Below are positions 1-5,070 of a stretch of 5,070 bases of DNA, in pieces. The DNA lies in contig JAJZDT010000033.1 in the NCBI GenBank assembly GCA_021851535.1, positions 1-5,070 on the forward strand, in the 5' to 3' direction. Source of the stretch: Microcaldota archaeon (GTDB lineage: Archaea; Micrarchaeota; Micrarchaeia; Micrarchaeales; Micrarchaeaceae). The stretch's first letter is position 1, and each line of letters opens with the position of its first letter. Below the pieces are notes generated by a model that was given only the letters and a program-made list of their open reading frames with translations, had not been told where the DNA came from and did not search any database. The translations under genes were made by a program, and so were the position numbers.

Positions 1-7
1 TCCTCCA
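1..7 (-). promoter_or_regulatory. Shine-Dalgarno-like site for a leftward gene outside the window
   Basis: Read on the minus strand, positions 7 to 1 give TGGAGGA, a strong match to the complement of the archaeal/bacterial 16S rRNA 3' end. It sits at the extreme left edge, so a start codon within about 5-10 nt would lie just outside the window. The TATA-like TTTATATA on the same strand at 60-53 would place a transcript start near 30, leaving a short leader that carries this site. Together these suggest a gene divergent from the plus-strand operon. The start codon itself cannot be seen, so this is an inference. Confidence 0.4.
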
Positions 8-27
8 AAAAATTTTAATTGCATATA

Positions 28-54
28 TTAACCAATAGATAATTTTAACCAATA
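28..54. repeat. 10-bp direct repeat TTAACCAATA, two copies
   Basis: TTAACCAATA occurs at 28-37 and again at 45-54, with starts 17 bp apart. The second copy runs into the TATA-like element, and both lie between the presumed divergent start sites. A direct repeat overlapping a promoter could be an operator, but the AT-rich background makes coincidence plausible. Confidence 0.4.
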
Positions 55-62
55 TATAAAAA
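49..62. promoter_or_regulatory. AT-rich TATA-box candidate in the divergent intergenic region
   Basis: The plus strand reads CCAATATATAAAAA and the minus strand TTTTTATATATTGG, which contains TTTATATA, close to the archaeal TATA consensus. Because the core TATATA is self-complementary, the element could direct transcription either way. For the plus strand, a start about 26 nt downstream of the box centre would fall near 83, giving a leader of roughly 20 nt before the ATG at 105. For the minus strand the start would fall near 30. The region is very AT-rich, so chance matches are likely and no start site can be proven. Confidence 0.4.
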
Positions 63-76
63 GATTCTCATCTATA

Positions 77-90
77 TTAAAAATATAAAT
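77..90 (+). promoter_or_regulatory. Alternative TATA-like box close to the first operon gene
   Basis: TTAAAAATATAAAT ends 14 nt before the ATG at 105. Its first part is centred about 24 nt upstream of the ATG, so it could drive a leaderless or nearly leaderless transcript, a common arrangement in archaea. This agrees with the absence of a convincing Shine-Dalgarno sequence before that ATG, whereas the later genes of the operon carry one. It competes with the TATATAAAAA element further upstream. Confidence 0.3.
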
Positions 91-104
91 TTTCTGTTGA
101 TAGT

Positions 105-917
105 ATGAACGACGATATAAATTTCTCCGATCTATTTGCTTTGACAAAGATAACATCAGATTCTGTTGTTGAAAAATTTGGGGGTATAATAAACTCATCA
201 TTTTTTGATGCGGCAAATATTTTAGGCGGTTTAAAATTGAGCGGACTTATTGATTTTGGCACAACACTTGGGAGCCAAAACCCAATAGTTGTAACGCAAA
301 ACGGAAAAGAATTATTACAACAGGTATCAGCAAGGGCAAATGATCCTTTTGATAAACTAGATATGAGTATATTAAATCAATTATCCAATGGAAAAAAATC
401 TGCAAATGATGTATCATCTTCGATAAATGTGGCGCACAGGGATATGACATTTCATTTATACAAACTGCTTATGCAAGGATACATATCAGCGGAGTTTCGA
501 AATGGAATATTAAACGTAATGCTTACTGAAAAAGGATTTATGCAAGCAAAAAATGGCATACCTGCAAGTGTAGCGCCACAAATGCAAAGTGAACCGCAGA
601 TAAATAAAAGTGCAATTCCGCCGCAGCCATACGCACCACAGCCAATTACAAAACCAGAACCTACTACGCAAAAAATACAACCAATAACAAATGCTACTGC
701 CCCAATGCAAAATGATATAAAAATACCAGAATTACACATGGATGCACAGACACAGCAACAAAATGCACAGACGGCTGCGCCTATGACCAATAATCCGGAT
801 ATATCACTTGTTCCTAGCAAACCAACTACGAGTAAACTACCTTATATTCTGGTAGTTATTGCAATCATATTTTTGGTGGTAGTTGTAATGATGAGATTTA
901 ATATAATTACTATATAA
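105..917 (+). CDS. Tail-anchored protein with two winged-helix-like regions
   Basis: I do not recognise this 270-residue protein as a named family. Residues about 20-75 and 84-147 each read like a winged helix-turn-helix: helices, then a recognition-like helix, then a beta wing ending in T-x-x-G-K/F (VVTQNGKELL and LTEKGFM). The second resembles ArsR/MarR-type domains, with KSANDVSSSINVAHRD followed by LYKLLMQGYIS. Residues about 150-243 are a low-complexity Pro/Gln/Thr/Ala/Asn linker. Residues about 245-263 (LPYILVVIAIIFLVVVVMM) form one hydrophobic helix, followed by only seven residues. There is no N-terminal signal peptide. The likely topology is a cytoplasmic N-terminus held to the membrane by the C-terminal tail. 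The ATG is the first start after an in-frame TAA at 78-80. The gene heads an operon with the acyl-CoA synthetase genes, so a membrane-tethered regulator or sensor is inferred. DNA binding is not demonstrated, and the domains could instead mediate protein contacts. Confidence 0.85.
   Translation: MNDDINFSDLFALTKITSDSVVEKFGGIINSSFFDAANILGGLKLSGLIDFGTTLGSQNPIVVTQNGKELLQQVSARANDPFDKLDMSILNQLSNGKKSANDVSSSINVAHRDMTFHLYKLLMQGYISAEFRNGILNVMLTEKGFMQAKNGIPASVAPQMQSEPQINKSAIPPQPYAPQPITKPEPTTQKIQPITNATAPMQNDIKIPELHMDAQTQQQNAQTAAPMTNNPDISLVPSKPTTSKLPYILVVIAIIFLVVVVMMRFNIITI
742..772 (+). repeat. Short in-frame repeat in the linker coding region
   Basis: ATGCACAGAC occurs at 742-751 and 763-772, 21 bp apart, encoding the partly repeated heptads DAQTQQQ and NAQTAAP. 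It lies in the Gln/Pro-rich linker of the tail-anchored protein and looks like local duplication that lengthened a flexible spacer. No functional role is claimed. Confidence 0.5.
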
Positions 918-920
918 GTG
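918..920 (+). promoter_or_regulatory. GTG ribosome-binding stretch that decides the synthetase beta start
   Basis: AAGTG is followed by six bases and then ATG at 927. The GTG could be read as a start codon, but it fits better as the core of the binding site: the two downstream genes have the same layout (GGTG then TTTTT then ATG at 1567; GTGAATAA then ATG at 2952). GTGA pairs with UCAC in the 3' end of 16S rRNA. This favours the ATG at 927. Confidence 0.5.
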
Positions 921-926
921 TATTTT

Positions 927-1556
927 ATGGAAAATAAACTTATGGATTATATGAAAGCAAAGGAACTACTTAACCATTATAATGTGAGATCAGTTGATAG
1001 CCAGTATATAAATAATGCCGCTGAGGCAATAAATTTTTCAAATGGAAAGTCTATTGTACTTAAAGTACTTACTCAAAAAGCATTACATAAAACAAAGAGC
1101 GGACTTGTTGAATTAAATCTTGTGAGTAATAAGGAGATAACAAACGCATATGAGAGATTAATAAAAAAAAGTGCGCAATATAAGCCATATAAGATATTAG
1201 CACAGCACATGGTTGATTATAATAGTAATAATATAGAAATTATTATAGGGGGTAGAAAGGATCTGCAATTTGGCCCGCTCGTACTGATAGGACTTGGTGG
1301 CATATATGTTGAAACGTTCAGAGATTTTGCGCTGCGCATATGTCCGATAAATAAACATGAAGCACTTAGTATGATAGATGAATTAAAATCTGGTAGTGTA
1401 ATAGCAAAAAATGAGCGTAGTAAGGAGATGATTGCTAATATTTTAATGAACGTTTCTAAATTAATGACAGAAAATAATATTAATGAACTGGATCTAAATC
1501 CACTAATACTGCATAATAACACATACAGCGCAGTTGATCTTAGAGTGCTAGTCTGA
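927..1556 (+). CDS. ADP-forming acyl-CoA synthetase, beta subunit (ATP-grasp)
   Basis: This subunit binds ADP/ATP and transfers phosphate between the nucleotide and the phosphohistidine of the alpha subunit, in acyl-CoA + ADP + Pi giving acid + CoA + ATP in the cytoplasm. The protein has 209 residues from ATG 927 (212 from GTG 918), slightly shorter than the usual 220-240. Numbered from 927, it opens with a KAKELL helix and carries VLK near residue 46. ALHKTKSG contains H54, equivalent to the second catalytic His (beta H71) of the Pyrococcus enzyme. The family signature FGPLVLIGLGGIYVE lies at about 115-129, ELDLNPL at about 187-193 with the conserved Asp (equivalent to beta D212), and AVDLRV near the end. 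The gene follows the tail-anchored protein by 9 bp and precedes the alpha subunit by 10 bp, so the two subunits should be co-translated. The acyl substrate (acetyl, succinyl, branched or aromatic) cannot be read from this subunit. The family call is firm; the exact start is less certain. Confidence 0.93.
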   Translation: MENKLMDYMKAKELLNHYNVRSVDSQYINNAAEAINFSNGKSIVLKVLTQKALHKTKSGLVELNLVSNKEITNAYERLIKKSAQYKPYKILAQHMVDYNSNNIEIIIGGRKDLQFGPLVLIGLGGIYVETFRDFALRICPINKHEALSMIDELKSGSVIAKNERSKEMIANILMNVSKLMTENNINELDLNPLILHNNTYSAVDLRVLV

Positions 1557-1557
1557 T

Positions 1558-1561
1558 GGTG
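1558..1561 (+). promoter_or_regulatory. GGTG ribosome-binding site of the synthetase alpha gene
   Basis: GGTG lies five bases before the ATG at 1567, in the 10-bp gap after the beta-subunit stop codon. It matches the GGUG of the archaeal AGGAGGUGAU ribosome-binding consensus and supports ATG 1567 over the later in-frame ATG pair around 1597. Confidence 0.55.
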
Positions 1562-1566
1562 TTTTT

Positions 1567-2955
1567 ATGGATAATAGATACAAAAATTTTAATTATATGA
1601 TGAACCCTAAAAGCGTTGCTATAATTGGAGCATCAAATAATCCCGATAAGGTAGGACATGTAATACTTCAAAATTACATTGATGCTGGATATTCTGGAAA
1701 ATTATATCCAGTTAATATAAAAGATGAGGGTAGCATACTTAACATTAAGGCATATAAGAGTGTTACAGACATAAAAAATAGCATAGATCTCGCTGTCATT
1801 GCGGTGCCTGCAGAAATTGTACCTAATATAGTAGAAGAATGTGGCAAAAGCAAGGTCAAGTCCATTATTATAGTAAGCGGTGGGTTTGCCGAAATAGGCG
1901 CAGTTGATTTACAGAATAGAGTAGGAGCTATTGCAAAAAAATATAATATACCAGTATTAGGCCCGAATTGCTTAGGTGTTATGGACCCTAGAACAAGAGT
2001 TGATACACTATTTCTACCTGCATTTAAAATAGACAAACCAAAAATTGGTGGAGTTAGTTTTGCATCGCAAAGTGGAGCTGTAGGAAGTTCAGTACTTGAT
2101 ATGATATCTGGAGAGGGATTTGGACTTTCAAAATTTATATCTTATGGAAACGCAATAGATTTAGATGAGGTCGATATATTAAATTACTTAGGAAATGACA
2201 GCAATACAAAAGTAATAGTCTTTTACATTGAGGGCGTAAAACGTGGCAGAGAATTTATGGACAGCGCAAAAAAAGTAAGTATGAAAAAACCTATAGTGGT
2301 AGCAAAAGGCGGCAGAACTAATGCTGGATCTAAAGCGGCGCATTCACACACGGCATCACTTGCTGGCAGCTATGAAGCATATAGAGCCGTTTTCAAACAA
2401 ACCGGTATAATACAGGCAAATAGTTTAGGTGAAATACTTAATTTTTCAAAGATATTTGATACACAGCCATTATTACATGGAAATAAGATTGCTATAATAA
2501 CAAATGGTGGTGGAACGGGTGTTATGGCAACGGATGCATTATATGATAATAAATTAGAACTACCTGAATTAAATGAGAATGCAATAAACAAATTAAAAAA
2601 AGTAATGCCACCGATAGTCAATGTTAGACTGCCACTAGATATGGCGGGTGATGCTGATGATAAAAGATTCAGTGCAGCATTAGATGTTATGATTAATGAT
2701 GATAATATCGATGCAATAATGGTCATTGCATTATTTCAAACTCCTGGAGCGGATTCACGTGTTGCAGCAACACTCATACATTATGGTATTATGATGAAAA
2801 AACCTCTAGTAGTTGTAAGTCCTGGGGGTAGTTATACGCAGGCACATAAAAATATGATGGAGAGTTCTGGCATTCCTGTTTATTCATCGCCTGAAGATGC
2901 CGCTCGCGCACTTGCAGTTTTACATAAGTATACAGAATTTAGAGTGAATAAATGA
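1567..2955 (+). CDS. ADP-forming acyl-CoA synthetase, alpha subunit (CoA-binding, phosphohistidine)
   Basis: The 462-residue protein has the usual alpha-subunit length. Domain 1 (about 10-140) is a Rossmann-type CoA-binding fold: NPKSVAIIGASNNPDKVG at the start, SGGFAE at 104-109 and GPNCLG at 132-137. Domain 2 (about 155-290) is succinyl-CoA-synthetase-like, with FASQSGAVG at 165-173, YIEGVK at 220-225 and the phosphohistidine loop HSHTASLAGS at 259-268. H261 should be the phosphorylated residue (alpha H257 in Pyrococcus) and E222 matches alpha E218; the shared offset of four supports both assignments. Domain 3 (about 300-460) begins AIITNGGGTGVMATDAL. The only small departure is SHTAS where SHTGS is common. 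The enzyme releases acyl-CoA energy as ATP, an archaeal route for fermenting amino acids and sugars. The gene lies between the beta subunit (10-bp gap) and the aminotransferase (ATGA overlap). The family is certain; the acyl substrate is unknown. Confidence 0.96.
   Translation: MDNRYKNFNYMMNPKSVAIIGASNNPDKVGHVILQNYIDAGYSGKLYPVNIKDEGSILNIKAYKSVTDIKNSIDLAVIAVPAEIVPNIVEECGKSKVKSIIIVSGGFAEIGAVDLQNRVGAIAKKYNIPVLGPNCLGVMDPRTRVDTLFLPAFKIDKPKIGGVSFASQSGAVGSSVLDMISGEGFGLSKFISYGNAIDLDEVDILNYLGNDSNTKVIVFYIEGVKRGREFMDSAKKVSMKKPIVVAKGGRTNAGSKAAHSHTASLAGSYEAYRAVFKQTGIIQANSLGEILNFSKIFDTQPLLHGNKIAIITNGGGTGVMATDALYDNKLELPELNENAINKLKKVMPPIVNVRLPLDMAGDADDKRFSAALDVMINDDNIDAIMVIALFQTPGADSRVAATLIHYGIMMKKPLVVVSPGGSYTQAHKNMMESSGIPVYSSPEDAARALAVLHKYTEFRVNK
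2944..2947 (+). promoter_or_regulatory. GTGA ribosome-binding site inside the alpha gene's 3' end
   Basis: GTGA lies four bases before ATG 2952, within the last codons of the synthetase alpha gene. Together with the overlap ATGA at 2952-2955, it indicates translational coupling of the aminotransferase to the upstream gene. Confidence 0.45.
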
Positions 2956-4256
2956 AAAATATTGATAATATAATAAAAAATGATAAAAAATATTTTTTAT
3001 CCACCACGCGCGGTGATTATAAATTTGTTGCTGATTTTGGAGAGAATGAATTTGTCTTTGATGTAAATGGAAAAAAACTAATAGATTTCTCCAGTTTTAT
3101 ATCCGTTTATAATTTAGGAGTAAATGGTAATTATCAAATACGAAAGGGCATAAAGGACCAAGTAGATAAACTAATGCATGCCGCATTTACCGATTATTAT
3201 GCTGAATTGCCAATAGAATTTGCGGCAAAGCTGCTTGAATTCATGCCAAAGAGCCATGGACGCATGTTTTTGTCCAATTCAGGTACGGAAGCAAATGAGG
3301 CTGCAATAAAATTTTCTAAAATATTTACAAAGCGCCAGTATACAATGGCCTTTTACAATGGATTTCATGGAAGAACACATGGATCATTAGCGTTAACATC
3401 TTCAAGGTATATACATAGGCAGCATTTTGGTCCTTTTCCAAACGTAGTACATGTACCATTTGCATACTGTTATAGGTGCCCATTTAATCTTGAGTATCCT
3501 GGATGTGGACTTGCATGTGTGGACCATATAAGAAAATACCCGTTAGCTAAGGAGGTTCCGCCAAAGGAGGTAGCATCCATATTTTTTGAACCAATACAAG
3601 GAGAAGGGGGTTACATTATACCGCCAAAAGATTATTTTAAAGAGTTAAAGAGCGTTGCTGATGATATAGGAGCATTAATGATATCTGATGAGGTTCAAGC
3701 GGGATTTATGCGTACAGGAAAATTCTTAGCATTAGATAATTTTGAAATTGATGCTGATATATATTCAATGGCAAAAGCAATTGGAGGGGGATTACCATTA
3801 GGTGTTACTGTAGTTAAAAAATCACTTGGTGATATACCAAGCGGAGCGCATGCAAGTACATTTGGTGGCAATCTTTTATCTGTAAGAGCTGGAATAGAAT
3901 CATTAAATTATATGAAAAAAAATAAACGAGCATTAGTTGACGGTATAAAAAGAAAGGGACATTATGTAATGAAAAGACTTAATGAGATGAAAGAGAATTA
4001 CAGTATTGTTGGAGACGTACGTGGTATTGGACTTATGATTGGAGTTGAACTAGTAGTAGACAAAAAAACAAAAGAGCCAGCCACTAAGCAGAGAAATGCA
4101 ATAATAAAAGAAGCATTCGATAGAGGACTTCTACTTTTACCCGCGGGTGAATCAACAATAAGAATAATACCGCCATTAACTATACATGACAAATCATTGG
4201 AATATGGAATGAATATCATTGAGGAGCTCATATCGAAACATTCAATCAAAAATTAG
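2952..4256 (+). CDS. Class III (omega) aminotransferase, PLP-dependent, 4-aminobutyrate/ornithine type
   Basis: The 434-residue protein is full length for the family. It moves an amino group from an omega-amino compound to a 2-oxoacid using pyridoxal phosphate, in the cytoplasm. Visible motifs in order: NSGTEANEAA at 109-118 (S110-G111-T112 should bind the cofactor phosphate), NGFHGRTHG at 136-144 (F138/H139 stack near the ring), FEPIQGEGG at 212-220, ISDEVQAG at 244-251 with D246 to the pyridine nitrogen, AKAIGGGLPLG at 274-284 with K275 as the Schiff-base lysine, STFGGN at 302-307, and the C-terminal RIIPPLT at 404-410. A cysteine cluster, C173, C176, C185 and C189 (CYRC, then CGLAC), sits between the cofactor motifs. 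The N-terminal GVNGNYQI replaces the usual GH-x-HP. The substrate is not fixed by sequence: 4-aminobutyrate, ornithine or lysine are all possible, and the proline dehydrogenase next door makes ornithine attractive. The start overlaps the upstream stop (ATGA), so it belongs to the operon. Confidence 0.93.
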   Translation: MKNIDNIIKNDKKYFLSTTRGDYKFVADFGENEFVFDVNGKKLIDFSSFISVYNLGVNGNYQIRKGIKDQVDKLMHAAFTDYYAELPIEFAAKLLEFMPKSHGRMFLSNSGTEANEAAIKFSKIFTKRQYTMAFYNGFHGRTHGSLALTSSRYIHRQHFGPFPNVVHVPFAYCYRCPFNLEYPGCGLACVDHIRKYPLAKEVPPKEVASIFFEPIQGEGGYIIPPKDYFKELKSVADDIGALMISDEVQAGFMRTGKFLALDNFEIDADIYSMAKAIGGGLPLGVTVVKKSLGDIPSGAHASTFGGNLLSVRAGIESLNYMKKNKRALVDGIKRKGHYVMKRLNEMKENYSIVGDVRGIGLMIGVELVVDKKTKEPATKQRNAIIKEAFDRGLLLLPAGESTIRIIPPLTIHDKSLEYGMNIIEELISKHSIKN

Positions 4257-5070
4257 TTGATATTCTGTCTGCTAAATAATGATCTGATAATAAGTTTTAG
4301 ATTGCTTGCCTCTCTTAACCGTCTATAGGAATATTTAAACCATTCTGTCCCGTATGGTATATATATTATCATTTTGTGTCCTGAATTTGCAAGCCTTAAT
4401 GCTTCCATATTTCTTATCCCATTTAACATTGCATATGTAACATCGCGTTTATATTTTTTATTAAGCAATTCGGACAGTTTTATCATGTTTAAGTCATGCG
4501 TAGCCAATATAAAATATTCGGATTTCTTAAAAAGATATAACATGATATCTGAATAATTTTTTGTCACCGCCTCCCTGTTTTCGAATGCAATTTTTTTGGA
4601 TTCTTTATACGCACCTTTTACAAGTCGAATGTATCCTTTATGTTTTACTATTCTTTTTACATCATTCATGCTGCGTTTAAGATATGACTGTATACATATG
4701 CCAGTATTTTTTGAAGATATTTTTGATAAATACAGATCTATTGTTTGATCAACATATTGATGCTCTTCCATATCAAGCCATACAATTATATTATATTTTT
4801 TTGCAGTTTCCACTATTTTAGAATAATTTTTATAGAGCTCAGATTTGTTATATAAAAGACCTATCTGCGTCGGCTTAATCGATATTGATGAATTTATATT
4901 ACTCTGATTTATCTTTTTTATTAATTTTAAATATTCATCTACATTATTTTTTATATTTTCATCATTAGAGTAATTTTCTCCTAAAAAATTTATCATTGAG
5001 GATATGTGCCTTTTTTTTAATTTAAATGATACATTTATTGCATCAGTAGATAATGGACCTGCTATCCACC
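4253..5070 (-). CDS. Proline dehydrogenase (FAD-dependent), N-terminus outside the window
   Basis: This enzyme oxidises L-proline to 1-pyrroline-5-carboxylate with FAD, passing electrons to a quinone or other acceptor. An internal ATG at 4996 is not the start: the frame stays open to 5070 and the extra residues (WIAGPLSTDAINVSF, then KLKKRHISS) match the usual family N-terminal WIAG-type segment, so the 5' end is cut by the window edge and probably some tens of residues are missing. Numbered from the Met at 4996: SIKPTQIGL at 39-47 with catalytic-site K41, WLDMEEHQYVDQT at 73-85 with D75, CIQSYLKRS at 101-109, RLVKGAYKE at 124-132, ATHD at 165-168, IYIPYGTEW at 211-219 with Y212, and RRLRE at 225-229, where R225/R226 bind the proline carboxylate. 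The common EFQML-type stretch reads TYAML at 187-191. The barrel is complete at its C-terminal end, so the visible part looks functional. The gene converges on the aminotransferase gene, with overlapping stop codons. Confidence 0.92.
   Translation of the reverse strand, partial: WIAGPLSTDAINVSFKLKKRHISSMINFLGENYSNDENIKNNVDEYLKLIKKINQSNINSSISIKPTQIGLLYNKSELYKNYSKIVETAKKYNIIVWLDMEEHQYVDQTIDLYLSKISSKNTGICIQSYLKRSMNDVKRIVKHKGYIRLVKGAYKESKKIAFENREAVTKNYSDIMLYLFKKSEYFILATHDLNMIKLSELLNKKYKRDVTYAMLNGIRNMEALRLANSGHKMIIYIPYGTEWFKYSYRRLREASNLKLIIRSLFSRQNIN

Noticed and set aside
452..820. Minus-strand 122-codon open frame, Cys- and Gly-rich, hydrophobic
   Set aside because: It lies entirely opposite the linker of the tail-anchored protein; its composition is the mirror of Gln/Pro/Thr/Ala codons (GCA, ACA and TGC pairing), and no start signal or family resemblance is seen.
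918..926. GTG at 918 as the start of the synthetase beta subunit
   Set aside because: It would add only three residues, and its position matches the GTG ribosome-binding element seen before the next two genes. ATG 927 is preferred, though not proven.
1217..1522. Minus-strand open frame opposite the synthetase beta gene
   Set aside because: The plus-strand frame carries clear ATP-grasp motifs; the reverse frame is Ser/Leu/Ile-rich without motifs and is explained by AT-rich codons of the real gene.
1674..2036. Minus-strand open frames opposite the synthetase alpha gene (also 2370-2726)
   Set aside because: Both are fully covered by a gene with conserved catalytic motifs; the reverse translations show no recognisable domain.
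4374..4556. Plus-strand 60-codon open frame inside the proline dehydrogenase gene
   Set aside because: It overlaps the conserved catalytic C-terminal part of the minus-strand enzyme and has no ribosome-binding site or family resemblance.
1..5070. CRISPR array, insertion sequence, tRNA or attachment site
   Set aside because: No regularly spaced repeats, transposase motifs, inverted terminal repeats or tRNA cloverleaf were found; the window is almost fully coding and all recognisable products are metabolic, apart from the winged-helix protein.

Overview
This window reads as chromosomal DNA of an AT-rich archaeon. Three things point that way. Acyl-CoA synthetase is of the ADP-forming, acid-releasing type and is made as separate beta and alpha subunits. 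The start-site signals look archaeal: TATA-like boxes, no bacterial -35/-10 pair, and short GTG(A) ribosome-binding stretches. Codon use leans strongly to ATA and AGA, with many Lys/Asn/Ile residues. Low-GC Thermoplasmatales-like or ARMAN/DPANN-like archaea would fit, but the lineage cannot be fixed from this sequence alone. No mobile element, CRISPR array, tRNA or rRNA was recognised.

Layout. Positions 1-104 are an AT-rich intergenic region. It holds a TATA-like element readable on both strands, a 10-bp direct repeat, and at the left edge a strong Shine-Dalgarno match on the minus strand, which suggests a divergent gene starting just outside the window. Positions 105-4256 are a tight four-gene plus-strand operon. 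In order it encodes a tail-anchored protein with two winged-helix-like regions and a Pro/Gln/Thr-rich linker, the ATP-grasp beta subunit of ADP-forming acyl-CoA synthetase, the CoA-binding/phosphohistidine alpha subunit of the same enzyme, and a class III PLP-dependent aminotransferase. Junctions are 9 bp, 10 bp and a 4-bp ATGA overlap. Positions 4253-5070 carry a minus-strand proline dehydrogenase whose reading frame stays open to the right edge, so its N-terminus lies outside the window. Its stop codon overlaps the stop of the aminotransferase gene.

How the genes could work together. The aminotransferase would remove an amino group (4-aminobutyrate, ornithine, lysine or a similar omega-amine). 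The resulting carbon skeleton could, after oxidation to an acyl-CoA by enzymes not in this window, be converted by the alpha/beta synthetase to a free acid with formation of ATP. Proline dehydrogenase feeds the neighbouring glutamate-semialdehyde/pyrroline-5-carboxylate node and passes electrons to FAD. The locus therefore looks like an energy-yielding amino-acid catabolism cluster. The least explained component is the membrane-anchored winged-helix protein at the head of the operon, a candidate membrane-tethered regulator of these genes. The enzymes belong to well-known families; I see no clear evidence of a wholly new biochemical system.
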